Positions 25,542-33,959 of a stretch of DNA of 64,000 nucleotides are shown here, one piece after another. Each line of letters starts with the position of its first letter. The first letter of the stretch is position 1. The notes beneath the pieces were generated by a model. The model worked only from the letters and a program-made list of their open reading frames with translations. It had not been told where the DNA came from and searched no databases. Where the stretch lies: the NCBI GenBank assembly GCA_943788495.1, contig CALSQO010000001.1, positions 62,001 through 126,000 of the forward strand, read 5' to 3'. Both the position numbers and the translations under genes were made by a program. Origin of the DNA: UA16 sp905478895 (GTDB lineage Bacteria > Bacteroidota > Bacteroidia > Flavobacteriales_D > Sanyastnellaceae).

Positions 25542-26897
25542 TTAGACGATGCCTTGATCGATCATCGCATCCGCGACTTTCACAAAACCAGCAATGTTTG
25601 CGCCCTTCACGTAATCGACATAGCCACTCGCATCTGTTCCGTACTCGACGCACTGCTTGTGAATGTCTTTCATGATGGTGAGCAGTCGTTGGTCCACCTC
25701 TTCGCTGGACCAGCTCAATCGTAAGCTGTTCTGTGACATTTCGAGTCCACTGGTGGCTACACCACCGGCATTCGACGCTTTGCCGGGGGCGAAGAGGACT
25801 TTCGCTTCCTGAAACGCCTCAATGGCTTCCGGAGTGCTGGGCATATTGGCCCCTTCCGCGACGACCACACAGCCATTTGCGATGAGGTTCAACGCATCTG
25901 CCGCTTCCAGCTCGTTTTGGGTGGCACAAGGAAATGCTGCATCACACGGGATTCCCCAAGGCCGCTCTCCGGCGTGGAAACTAGCCCCAGCATGGGCGTC
26001 GGTGTATTCCGAAATGCGCCCGCGTCGGCCATTTTTCAAGTCCTTGATCCACGTCAATTTGGCTTCGTCAATTCCGTTGGGATCATGCACAAATCCTCCG
26101 GAATCGGACATCGTCAGCACTTTTCCTCCCATCTGAATTACTTTTTCAGCGGCATATTGTGCCACATTGCCTGATCCGGAAATGACGACCTTTTTACCGG
26201 CCAGGTCCAAACCCTTGGAACTGAGCATTTCGGCGGCGAAGTAAACCGCTCCATAGCCGGTTGCTTCTGGACGAATCAGGGATCCTCCCCAATTCCGACC
26301 TTTCCCAGTCAAGACACCCGTGAACTCATTTCGCAGGCGCTTGTATTGACCAAACATGTAGCCAATTTCGCGCCCTCCAACGCCGATGTCGCCTGCAGGA
26401 ACATCGGTATTCGGACCAATGTGCCGGGCGAGTTCGGTCATGAAGCTTTGGCAAAATTGCATTACTTCCCGATCGGACTTTCCCTTGGGATTGAAATCAG
26501 AACCGCCTTTTCCACCTCCCAAAGGAAGAGTGGTCAAGCTGTTCTTGAATACTTGTTCGAAGCCCAAAAACTTCAGGACGCTGAGGTTTACCGTAGGGTG
26601 AAATCTCAGTCCGCCTTTGTAGGGACCGATTGCAGAGTTGAATTCGACTCTGTACCCTCGATTGACTTGTACATCCCCCTGATCGTTTGTCCAGGGCACC
26701 CTGAACATGATGACCCGCTCAGGCTCAACCATGCGCCTTAGGATTTTTTCCTCAGCATACTTGGGATGATTGGCAATGAATGGAATGACAGTTTCTGCAA
26801 CTTCTTGAACCGCTTGGATGAACTCAGGTTCATGCGGATTTTGAGCGGTGACTTCATTCATGAAGTTCTGCACCTGCTCGTGGATAGAATGGGTCAT
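25542..26897 (-). CDS. gdhA: NADP-specific glutamate dehydrogenase
   Basis: Interconverts 2-oxoglutarate plus ammonia and glutamate. The 451 residues match the hexameric class I GDH length. Seen are the substrate-binding GGLRFHPTVN, the catalytic-lysine segment LGGGKGGSDFNPKGKSD, the dinucleotide motif VISGSGNVAQYAAEK and late VVAEGANMPST. The ATG at 26897 is chosen over the TTG just before it. A promoter box lies at 26924-26931. Confidence 0.95.
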   Translation of the reverse strand: MTHSIHEQVQNFMNEVTAQNPHEPEFIQAVQEVAETVIPFIANHPKYAEEKILRRMVEPERVIMFRVPWTNDQGDVQVNRGYRVEFNSAIGPYKGGLRFHPTVNLSVLKFLGFEQVFKNSLTTLPLGGGKGGSDFNPKGKSDREVMQFCQSFMTELARHIGPNTDVPAGDIGVGGREIGYMFGQYKRLRNEFTGVLTGKGRNWGGSLIRPEATGYGAVYFAAEMLSSKGLDLAGKKVVISGSGNVAQYAAEKVIQMGGKVLTMSDSGGFVHDPNGIDEAKLTWIKDLKNGRRGRISEYTDAHAGASFHAGERPWGIPCDAAFPCATQNELEAADALNLIANGCVVVAEGANMPSTPEAIEAFQEAKVLFAPGKASNAGGVATSGLEMSQNSLRLSWSSEEVDQRLLTIMKDIHKQCVEYGTDASGYVDYVKGANIAGFVKVADAMIDQGIV

Positions 26898-26923
26898 CAA
26901 CGTGTATATTAACGTTAGCGTTG

Positions 26924-26931
26924 CAAATCTA
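26924..26931 (-). promoter_or_regulatory. candidate -7 box of gdhA (TAGATTTG)
   Basis: Perfect TAnnTTTG match 26 bases before the gdhA ATG, in the 36-base gap after the SDR gene. Confidence 0.5.
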
Positions 26932-26933
26932 AT

Positions 26934-27737
26934 TCACAAGGAAGAAGTTCGGCCTCCATCCACGGGTAAATTCACGCCAGAAATGTAACTCGCTGAGGGT
27001 GAGGCTAGAAACGCAATGGCACGTCCCACTTCCTCAGGATTCCCAGTTCGTTTCATGGGCACGGCATTTGCCATCTGCTCACGAATAGCATCGGAAGAAG
27101 TGTTGGTTTTGGCGGATTTATTCTCAATGATTTGATCGAGCCTCGCTGTATTGGTGGCTCCAGGCAGCACATTGTTGACGGTAATGCCATGGACACCGAC
27201 TTCATTGGCCCATGTTTTGGCCCAACTCGCGACAGCACCTCGGATGGTATTGCTCACGCCTAAATTGGGAAGAGGTTGCTTTACACTCGTGCTGATGACA
27301 TTGATGATTCTTCCATATCCGGCCGCCTTCATTCCGGGCAATACAGACTGAGCCAGGATCTGATTGCAGACGAGGTGCTGCTCAAAAGTTGCGCGAAAGG
27401 CGTCGATGTCAGCCTCCACAATGGGACCGCCAGCAGGTCCTCCGGTGTTGTTGATCAAGATGTGCACGGTTTCCTCTTCCACAATTCCTTGAATTGCATC
27501 CTGAACATGGTTCGGATTGCTAAAATCCGCAACGGCATATCCATGATTCACTTTCCCCGGCAGCTGAGAGTGTGCTTGTTGAAGCTTTTGCTCGTTGCGA
27601 GCGAGGAGGATGATCCGAGCACCCAAACCGGCGAGATGCGAAGCAGCTGCCCAACCTATTCCTTGTGTTGATCCACATACGACAGCTGTCTTTCCAGACA
27701 GGTCCATTGGCATCCACTCATTATGTTCATTTGACAT
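26934..27737 (-). CDS. SDR family oxidoreductase-like protein without the usual Tyr-x3-Lys
   Basis: 267-residue Rossmann-fold protein. The nucleotide-binding GSTQGIGWA and NNTGGPAGG (variant of NNAG) are present, and the C-terminal GYISG-like segment SYISGVNLPVDGG is typical of beta-ketoacyl reductase-like SDRs. In the active-site region (STSVKQPLPNLGVSNTIRGA) the Ser is kept, but the Tyr-x3-Lys is replaced by Val-Ser-Asn-Thr-Ile-Arg. This resembles an SDR subgroup with an incomplete catalytic tetrad, so reductase activity is uncertain. An alternative start lies at Met9 or Met11. Confidence 0.85.
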   Translation of the reverse strand: MSNEHNEWMPMDLSGKTAVVCGSTQGIGWAAASHLAGLGARIILLARNEQKLQQAHSQLPGKVNHGYAVADFSNPNHVQDAIQGIVEEETVHILINNTGGPAGGPIVEADIDAFRATFEQHLVCNQILAQSVLPGMKAAGYGRIINVISTSVKQPLPNLGVSNTIRGAVASWAKTWANEVGVHGITVNNVLPGATNTARLDQIIENKSAKTNTSSDAIREQMANAVPMKRTGNPEEVGRAIAFLASPSASYISGVNLPVDGGRTSSL

Positions 27738-27741
27738 GCGG

Positions 27742-27749
27742 CGAATTTA
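27742..27749 (-). promoter_or_regulatory. near-consensus -7 box of the SDR gene (TAAATTCG)
   Basis: One mismatch to TAnnTTTG, ending 4 bases (CCGC) before the ATG at 27737. Confidence 0.35.
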
Positions 27750-27774
27750 GGACAGTGTGGCCCAAATCATGGTG

Positions 27775-27782
27775 TACATTTG
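27775..27782 (+). promoter_or_regulatory. candidate -7 box of the epimerase gene (TACATTTG)
   Basis: Perfect TAnnTTTG match 18 bases before the ATG at 27801, in the 63-base divergent gap to the SDR gene. Confidence 0.5.
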
Positions 27783-27800
27783 AATCACAGGCCACGAAAC

Positions 27801-28196
27801 ATGAAACGGATTGAACACATTGGCATCGCCGTGCAGGACTTGGAGTCCGCGGAGCGCATTTTTGAGGACATCCTCGGAGAACCCGCATTCAAGCGTGAGA
27901 GCGTGCCTTCTGAATCGGTGAACGTGAGTTTTTTCCAAACGGGCGAGAGCAAAGTGGAATTGCTGGAGTCGACTACACCGGATGGGCCCATTGCCAAGCA
28001 CATTGAAAAACGCGGCGAAGGATTGCATCACTTGGCGTTTGCCGTGGATGATTTGCATGCCGAAATCGAACGTTTACAAGAAATGGGGTACCGCGTGGTA
28101 AGCGGACCAAAGGAAGGCGCAGATCAAAAGATGATTGCGTTCCTGCATCCTGCAGATTCATCCAAGGTGTTGGTGGAACTGTGTGCCCCGCGTTGA
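27801..28196 (+). CDS. mce: methylmalonyl-CoA epimerase
   Basis: VOC-fold enzyme that interconverts the (2R)- and (2S)-methylmalonyl-CoA epimers, linking propionyl-CoA and succinyl-CoA. The 131 residues show RIEHIGIAV with the first metal-binding His, GLHHLAFAVDD in the second module and LVELCAP with the final Glu, in the order expected for this enzyme. The mutase is not in the window, but the B12 adenosyltransferase at 15744 fits the pathway. Confidence 0.92.
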   Translation: MKRIEHIGIAVQDLESAERIFEDILGEPAFKRESVPSESVNVSFFQTGESKVELLESTTPDGPIAKHIEKRGEGLHHLAFAVDDLHAEIERLQEMGYRVVSGPKEGADQKMIAFLHPADSSKVLVELCAPR

Positions 28197-28211
28197 TCGC
28201 AAAAAAAGGAT

Positions 28212-29117
28212 TTACCCTCGGCGGCGCTTCTTCATTTTTCGCTGCATTTTGGGCTCAAACAGCGGCATGGTTTCGCTGCCCAAATTCGAACCGGCACAGC
28301 TTACGTCAGGCTTGTCGCGAAGAATATCCCACTGCAGCATGAGGTGTGCGGCTCGGAACTCACCTTCATAACGGTCGATTCGGCCCCCTCCGTCATTGGA
28401 CAAGGGTTGAAGTTGCAATGCGTCCGTTTGCGCGACGACCCGCAGAAAGCGTCCCGCGCGCGTCCTCACCCCAAGGCCCAATCCGAGTTCCAAAGCAACG
28501 CGATGGCGGCTCGGAGCCGTTCGTGGGACAAAGCTGTCTTCGGGTCCAGTGCGGGAGAATTCGCCTCTCCATTCCGCATCCCATCCCAGCCCCATCTGAC
28601 ATTCCAAGAAGAAATCAGGCTTTAATTCGATGGCTCGGTGGAGCCGAAGGGTCAGTTCAGAGAGCACACCAGCAGCGCTGATGTCCGTCAAGGTGTCCGA
28701 GACGAGCGCCCCGGATGAATCGGCAACGGCTCCAAGAAAGCTAGATTCTGCTCGGTGCTTTCCTCCCTCCAAGTGGAGGCTGATTCGATCCCATAAAATT
28801 GGTCGCTTGGCCACATACCAATACCCTAAGCCCATGCGCAATCCAAACGAGCCTTGATGCTGCCATTGTCCGCGGTGCAGCGTGTCAATGCTGTTGCCTT
28901 CATCCACTATGGTCAGCAATGATGGCGCCTCTTGGCGCTCAGGTGTCAGCCAATGCCCGCCGACACCAAAGGTCCAACCACTCCCGCGGAATTGATTGCG
29001 GTAGGCGTCGAATAGCACGTCGGACTGGGCCGGAGCGAAGTGGAAGGAAAAGGAGAACAGCAAGGCCAATTGAGAGGCCAAGCGTCGCTGCTTCAAATGG
29101 GACGAGAGACCAGTCAT
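28212..29117 (-). CDS. secreted, probable outer-membrane beta-barrel protein, unknown function
   Basis: 301 residues. An N-terminal signal sequence (hydrophobic run LALLFSFSFHFAPAQ ending near residue 31) is followed by alternating polar and aromatic/hydrophobic segments such as GWTFGVGGHWL, GLRMGLGYWYV and LELGLGLGVRT, which look like amphipathic beta strands. I recognise no named family. Its ATG overlaps the kmo stop by four bases, so it is translated with kmo although it ought to be exported. The C-terminal tail is very basic (KMQRKMKKRRRG), unusual for a barrel that should end in an aromatic strand. Confidence 0.6.
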   Translation of the reverse strand: MTGLSSHLKQRRLASQLALLFSFSFHFAPAQSDVLFDAYRNQFRGSGWTFGVGGHWLTPERQEAPSLLTIVDEGNSIDTLHRGQWQHQGSFGLRMGLGYWYVAKRPILWDRISLHLEGGKHRAESSFLGAVADSSGALVSDTLTDISAAGVLSELTLRLHRAIELKPDFFLECQMGLGWDAEWRGEFSRTGPEDSFVPRTAPSRHRVALELGLGLGVRTRAGRFLRVVAQTDALQLQPLSNDGGGRIDRYEGEFRAAHLMLQWDILRDKPDVSCAGSNLGSETMPLFEPKMQRKMKKRRRG

Positions 29118-30514
29118 GCAGTTTGCTCCCAGCGTTGGATGATTTCCTCGAAAAGTTCAGCCGAGTTCCAGTTTTCGGCGATATCGGGGCGATCCAAAAT
29201 GGTCTCCATGATTTCATCTTGTCGCTTTCCCGCTGCCAATGCCTCCTCATAAGGCGTATGGCTGAAGGTGACTTGAGAGTAGAGGGGCAACCAACGTCCC
29301 GGATATTGTGTGGACATCTGTGCCTCAATTTTTTTCCTCAATAGGAAGCGCGGGTCGCCTGTTTTATCTCGCATTTCAATGTAATTGCGAAGAGCAAGCT
29401 CTAATATGGCATCGCCTGAAGGCTTTCGTGAGGCTGTGTAGCTGCGGAGAACGTCACCCCAGTCTGCCCCGCTGTTCATTCCATCGAGCAATTCGCTCAG
29501 AATGGAACAGTCTTCCATTCCACTGTTCATGCCCTGGCCGTAAAATGGAACAATGGCATGCGCGGAATCTCCCATGAGACAGACGCGCTCTCCTTTGTGC
29601 CACGGATAGCAGCGAGTCATGACCAGCGAGCTCGTGGGGTTGGCGATCCACTGCTGCGCATAGTCGGGGATCAATGGGATGACATCGCCGAAATACGTTT
29701 CAAAATAATGGCGTACACGGGCTTCGTCTGTCAAATTATTCAGTCCATTTCCTCCTTCATAGGGAGCAAATACCGTGCAGGTGAATGTGCCGTCTGGGTT
29801 GGGGAGGGCCATGAGCATGAATTCGCCGCGTGGCCATATATGCAGCGCATCGGACTCCATTTTGAAGGAGCCATCCGAAGCGGGGCGCATTTCAATTTCT
29901 TTGTAGCCATGCGTGAGGTAGCGCTGCTCGAAGTCAAACCGATCCGTGCGGGTCATTGTTTGCCGCACTGCGCTGAATGCACCATCCGTCCCGAAAACGC
30001 GGTCAAACTTTTGCTTCCGTTCTGTGCCCGATTGATCCTTCAATTGTACTTCAGCCTCATCCAGATCAATGCCTTGGCATTGATGCCCGAAGTGATAGGA
30101 CACCTCTTCGTGTGCCTCGCTTTTTTCGACCAGTAATTTGTTGAGCAGTCCCCGTGACACGGAGTAAATGCACTGAGGATCGCCGAACAAACCCGCTTCA
30201 TTTGGCAATCCATAGGGTTGCCGTGTGAGCTCACCATTGACGGCATGCATGGTTCGGTGGGTAATCGGCAAGGCGATTTTCCGCACTTGCTCGGCGATTC
30301 CCGCTTTCTCTAATGCGCGCCAGCCTCGATTGCTCAGCGCCAAATTGATGCTCCGTCCTCCTTTGTATTTCCCTGTTCTGGGGTCTGGACGCCTTTCAAA
30401 GACATCTACACGGTGTCCCCGTTGGGCGAGCATGAGCGCCCACAAGCTTCCGACCAATCCCGCCCCAATGACGGCCATGTGTTCAGCGGGTATGGGGGAT
30501 TTCAATTCTGACAT
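29114..30514 (-). CDS. kmo: kynurenine 3-monooxygenase
   Basis: FAD-dependent hydroxylation of L-kynurenine to 3-hydroxykynurenine in tryptophan breakdown or de novo NAD synthesis. The 466 residues have the FAD motif VIGAGLVGSLWALMLAQRG near the N-terminus, the family motif RSINLALSNRG, and the second FAD motif GDSAHAIVPFYGQGMNSGMED. Length and C-terminal hydrophobic region fit KMO. Other kynurenine-pathway genes are not seen. It starts seven bases after the trans-sulfuration gene. Confidence 0.95.
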   Translation of the reverse strand: MSELKSPIPAEHMAVIGAGLVGSLWALMLAQRGHRVDVFERRPDPRTGKYKGGRSINLALSNRGWRALEKAGIAEQVRKIALPITHRTMHAVNGELTRQPYGLPNEAGLFGDPQCIYSVSRGLLNKLLVEKSEAHEEVSYHFGHQCQGIDLDEAEVQLKDQSGTERKQKFDRVFGTDGAFSAVRQTMTRTDRFDFEQRYLTHGYKEIEMRPASDGSFKMESDALHIWPRGEFMLMALPNPDGTFTCTVFAPYEGGNGLNNLTDEARVRHYFETYFGDVIPLIPDYAQQWIANPTSSLVMTRCYPWHKGERVCLMGDSAHAIVPFYGQGMNSGMEDCSILSELLDGMNSGADWGDVLRSYTASRKPSGDAILELALRNYIEMRDKTGDPRFLLRKKIEAQMSTQYPGRWLPLYSQVTFSHTPYEEALAAGKRQDEIMETILDRPDIAENWNSAELFEEIIQRWEQTA

Positions 30515-30521
30515 GATGGAT

Positions 30522-31691
30522 TCAGTTGGTCACCTTGCGCATGGCTTGCTCCAAGTCGGCAATGAGGTCCTCGGCATCTTCAACGCCTACGCTTAGGCGA
30601 ATAAACCCGTCTGAGATACCCAGCTCTTCGCGGATTTCAGCGGGCACACTGGCGTGTGTCATTGCGGCGGGGTGCTCGATCAAGGATTCGACACCGCCCA
30701 GCGATTCGGCCAGGGCAAAGAGTTCAGTGGATGCCACAAAATTCATCGCCTGATCCAGATCATTGTCTTTCAATTCGAAAGCGATCATGCCTCCGAAATC
30801 ATCCATTTGTCGGGCGGCAATTTCATGACCAGGATGGTCTTCAAATCCGGGCCAGTAGACTTTTCCGACATTGGGATTGTCTTTGAGCCAGTGTGCGATT
30901 TTCTTTCCATTACTGCAATGGCGCTCGATCCGGAGATGCAACGTTTTCAATCCACGCAACACCAAGAATGAGTCGAATGGTTGAGCAATCGCTCCGCAAT
31001 TGTTTTGAATCGTGCGCAATGCAGCGTCGACCGTCTCATCTTTTGTGATCAACGCCCCCATGACCACATCGCTGTGGCCGCCCATGTATTTCGTCACGGA
31101 ATGCATCACAATGTCGGCCCCGTGCTCCAACGGGCGCTGCAGCATCGGTGAAGCGAAGGTGTTGTCGACAGCAAGCAAAATACCGCGAGGATTGGTCAAA
31201 GCGGCTATGGCAGCGATGTCCGTGATTTGCATCAACGGATTGGTCGGGCTTTCCAGCCACACCAATTTGGTTCGATCGTTCATGGCTGCCTCGACAAGCT
31301 CGGGTTTTTGCGTATCCACAAAATGAAAGACGAGTCCCATTGGTGCGTGGTTCGCACGAAACAGCCGCGCGGTGCCGCCATAAAGGTCCTGTCCGGCGAT
31401 GATTTCATCTCCGGGCTTCAATGTTTTTAAAACGCTGTCAATGGCCGCCAGCCCAGAGGCGAAAGCCAATCCGTGCGTGCCGCTTTCGAGTTCTGCAAAT
31501 GCCGCTTCCAACGCGGCTCTTGTGGGATTATGGCTTCTCGAATATTCCCATCCTTTGTGAACGCCCACAGCCTCTTGGACATACGTGGAGGTCTGAAAGA
31601 TTGGCGTCATGATTGCGCCTGTCGACGGGTCTGGTTCCACCCCGGCATGGACCGCACGGGTACCTTTGCCAATTTGTTTGTTTGCTTTCAT
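30522..31691 (-). CDS. PLP-dependent trans-sulfuration enzyme (cystathionine gamma-synthase/lyase type)
   Basis: Fold-type I PLP enzyme of 389 residues, acting in methionine or cysteine metabolism. The PLP-binding lysine is in HSVTKYMGGHSD, preceded by AVDNTFASP, and the SGLAAIDSVL and YSRSHNPTR segments are typical of the Cys/Met metabolism family. Whether it is gamma-synthase (metB) or gamma-lyase cannot be decided from motifs alone. The start at 31691 is preferred over an upstream in-frame codon since the family begins near THAVHAG-like RAVHAGVEPD. It starts the kmo operon. Confidence 0.9.
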   Translation of the reverse strand: MKANKQIGKGTRAVHAGVEPDPSTGAIMTPIFQTSTYVQEAVGVHKGWEYSRSHNPTRAALEAAFAELESGTHGLAFASGLAAIDSVLKTLKPGDEIIAGQDLYGGTARLFRANHAPMGLVFHFVDTQKPELVEAAMNDRTKLVWLESPTNPLMQITDIAAIAALTNPRGILLAVDNTFASPMLQRPLEHGADIVMHSVTKYMGGHSDVVMGALITKDETVDAALRTIQNNCGAIAQPFDSFLVLRGLKTLHLRIERHCSNGKKIAHWLKDNPNVGKVYWPGFEDHPGHEIAARQMDDFGGMIAFELKDNDLDQAMNFVASTELFALAESLGGVESLIEHPAAMTHASVPAEIREELGISDGFIRLSVGVEDAEDLIADLEQAMRKVTN

Positions 31692-31699
31692 AGTTAGGT

Positions 31700-31707
31700 C
31701 AAAGTTA
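31700..31707 (-). promoter_or_regulatory. candidate -7 box of the trans-sulfuration gene (TAACTTTG)
   Basis: Perfect TAnnTTTG match ending 8 bases before the ATG at 31691. It overlaps the last codon and stop of the upstream UPF0104 gene. Confidence 0.45.
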
Positions 31708-32817
31708 AGGAGCGATAAACGGTTCCCGCACGGACGCGGAATTTCGAGTCTTGAGAAGCCAGCGAGGCAGCACAAAACCGCCAATTATGAGGTACAAGAA
31801 ATGAGTCGAAAACCGCCAAAGTAAAATGACAATGACGATGTAAGTAGTTCCCATTAGGTCGGATGTGACCGCGGGCAAACCAAGTTCAGCAGCTCCGGAA
31901 GAACCGGGAGTTGGGCTAATTGTCAACACCAACCAGAGCACCAATTGCCGTGCAATCAATGCAGCATGTGGAACGCTATTCTGAAAAATAAGAAAGACCA
32001 TATTCAAGGTTGCAAACCGGGCCAACCAGCTGAAGCACGTGGCAAAAAAGGCCTGACCCCAAAAATGCCGGGATTGACTGCGAAGGGACTGCGACGCTTC
32101 GAACAAATCATCTGCCCATTGGGCAAGGCGATTTTTCCAGCGGCGAAGGGCATTCCATCCGCTGGCCTCGATCAGTTTCCGGTGGGTGAACTCCGGTCGA
32201 ATCACAAGGGCCCATAGAATGATGGTTGTCAATGCGGCAATGAAGGCGTATGCCAGGCCGAAGAGAAGGGGAAGGCTTGATCCAATCCCATCCAAACCGT
32301 AAGGGATTTCGGGAAAAATTGGGTGATTGGAGAGCAAGGCGAGGCCAAACATTAGTGGTACAGCGGCCAGGTAAAACAGTTCGTCCATCAGGGCAGTCGC
32401 AAATACAGTGGCGATGCTTGTGCCCCAGCGCATACCCTCGCGCTTTAAGATCCAAATAGCGGCAGCAGATCCACCGACGACAGAAGGGGTTAAGGCCGAG
32501 GCCAATTCCCAGAGGACGATGCTGTCAAAGGTTTGGCGCCAACTGAGCTGTTGGTGAGTAAGAATTCTCAATCGACGCATATAGCCCAGGTCGCGGAGCA
32601 CGATGCATCCCAACAAACCGACCACCGCTGCCAATGATCGGCCGTCCCATTGAAAGGAGCGCAGCAGGTCCAACGGAGTGGCGCTTTCCTGGGTAATCGG
32701 ATCGATTACTTCCTGCTGGAAACCCCACCAGACAATCGCGCCAGTGGCCGAGGTGCCAACCAAAACAGGCCAAATCCATCGTTGCCAGCGAAATGGGTTT
32801 GATTTGGTGACGGCCAT
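31705..32817 (-). CDS. UPF0104 / lysylphosphatidylglycerol synthase transmembrane-like protein
   Basis: 370 residues with about eight hydrophobic segments. The early motif RDLGYMRRLRILTHQQLSW and the segment WELASALTPSVVGGSAA are characteristic of the UPF0104 membrane domain, as is SPTPGSSGAAELGLP near the end. Members include the flippase half of MprF and proteins suggested to move lipids or isoprenoid-linked sugars; the substrate here is unknown. ATG at 32817 is used; a GTG two codons earlier is possible. It lies directly downstream of the radical SAM gene. A paralogue is at 36476. Confidence 0.82.
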   Translation of the reverse strand: MAVTKSNPFRWQRWIWPVLVGTSATGAIVWWGFQQEVIDPITQESATPLDLLRSFQWDGRSLAAVVGLLGCIVLRDLGYMRRLRILTHQQLSWRQTFDSIVLWELASALTPSVVGGSAAAIWILKREGMRWGTSIATVFATALMDELFYLAAVPLMFGLALLSNHPIFPEIPYGLDGIGSSLPLLFGLAYAFIAALTTIILWALVIRPEFTHRKLIEASGWNALRRWKNRLAQWADDLFEASQSLRSQSRHFWGQAFFATCFSWLARFATLNMVFLIFQNSVPHAALIARQLVLWLVLTISPTPGSSGAAELGLPAVTSDLMGTTYIVIVILLWRFSTHFLYLIIGGFVLPRWLLKTRNSASVREPFIAP

Positions 32818-32848
32818 GCCCACAAGTTATGCCCTTTGGAGAGTGGTT

Positions 32849-33892
32849 TCAAGCATAGACATGGCTGCCTTCTGAACAGTTTTGACACATTTCAATGCTG
32901 GAACGTGCGTGAAAAATTTGAGCACGAAACGCATCGTATTGCTCGCTGAACCAAATGCTTTCAAATGCTTTTTCTCCAAATGTGCCCATGGTGTGTTCCG
33001 CATCTTTGTCAAAACAACAGGGAACGATGCGTCCATCCCAGGTCATGACACAGCCCTGCCACATCCGCCAACATTCGTCGCGAAATGCATTTCGAATGGA
33101 CCAAGTGCCGTCTTTTTCTCGGTCGTAGCGACGAAGCTCGGGGTCTTTGGTGAGCAAGGGATGGGCATCTGCTGGGGCATCAATTTGGGCGGTTTTGACG
33201 ACCAATTCGTCTACGCCAATTTCTTTGGCCATGGATTGAATTTCGCCAAGTTGATGTTCGTTAGGACCGACCACCAAAAATTGCCAAACGATGTGGGGCA
33301 GGCCACTCTTCGATTTTCGGCGAGCGCGGAGCATGTTCTCCGTTCCTTCTAGGACTTTGTCAAGTGTGCCGCCGACGCGGTATGATTGATATGTTTCTTG
33401 GGTGGTTCCATCAATGCTGATGATGAGTCGATTCAATCCGGATTCTACAATCGCTTCGCATCGCTCAGGCCGTAAGAAATGTGCATTGGTTGAGGTCGAG
33501 GTATATACGCCATGCGCACGGCCCAGTCGCACCAATTCATCCATGCCTTTGTGCAAATACGGTTCGCCCTGAAAGTATAAATTGAGGTAGGCCAATCGTG
33601 GCCCCACCTCTTTCATCAATTCCGCAAGCAATTCCGTTTGCAGCATCCCGGTGGGACGTGTGAATGAACGCAACCCAGAAGGGCATTCTGGACAACGTAG
33701 GTTGCAGGACGTGGTCGGTTCAACGCTCAAGCTCATCGGCCAAGCCTTTTGAGGAACGGTATTTCCGCGCTGCATTGCTCGAAACCCCTTGTGCAAGGCC
33801 CAAGCATTTTGAATCCTTTTCGCATTCAACGGTTGAATCCTTCTCCACCGATCTAAAATCACTCGATTCCCATTTTGCCAGCCGTTCCGCAT
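32849..33892 (-). CDS. radical SAM protein with SPASM-type C-terminus
   Basis: 347 residues. The SAM-cluster motif CNLRCPEC is at about residue 62-69, followed by the barrel segments YLNLYFQGEPYL and SIDGTTQETY. The C-terminal part has clustered cysteines (CWRMWQGC, IVPCCFDKD, CQNCSEG), typical of a SPASM domain binding extra iron-sulfur clusters. Such proteins modify peptides, proteins or small molecules; no precursor peptide is visible nearby. The start at 33892 is chosen for its promoter box 5 bases upstream; the frame extends 88 codons further, but that part overlaps the divergent gene. Confidence 0.88.
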   Translation of the reverse strand: MRNGWQNGNRVILDRWRRIQPLNAKRIQNAWALHKGFRAMQRGNTVPQKAWPMSLSVEPTTSCNLRCPECPSGLRSFTRPTGMLQTELLAELMKEVGPRLAYLNLYFQGEPYLHKGMDELVRLGRAHGVYTSTSTNAHFLRPERCEAIVESGLNRLIISIDGTTQETYQSYRVGGTLDKVLEGTENMLRARRKSKSGLPHIVWQFLVVGPNEHQLGEIQSMAKEIGVDELVVKTAQIDAPADAHPLLTKDPELRRYDREKDGTWSIRNAFRDECWRMWQGCVMTWDGRIVPCCFDKDAEHTMGTFGEKAFESIWFSEQYDAFRAQIFHARSSIEMCQNCSEGSHVYA

Positions 33893-33897
33893 GTTAT

Positions 33898-33905
33898 CAA
33901 AGTTA
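33898..33905 (-). promoter_or_regulatory. candidate -7 box of the radical SAM gene (TAACTTTG), leaderless spacing
   Basis: Perfect TAnnTTTG match ending 5 bases (ATAAC) before the ATG at 33892. Confidence 0.55.
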
Positions 33906-33946
33906 ACTCTTCCTGCCCTTCTTGCGGTGGTTCCAACTCTTCGATT

Positions 33947-33954
33947 TAATTTCG
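33947..33954 (+). promoter_or_regulatory. near-consensus -7 box of the DUF3109 gene (TAATTTCG)
   Basis: One mismatch to TAnnTTTG, ending 5 bases (CTCGC) before the ATG at 33960. Confidence 0.35.
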
Positions 33955-33959
33955 CTCGC

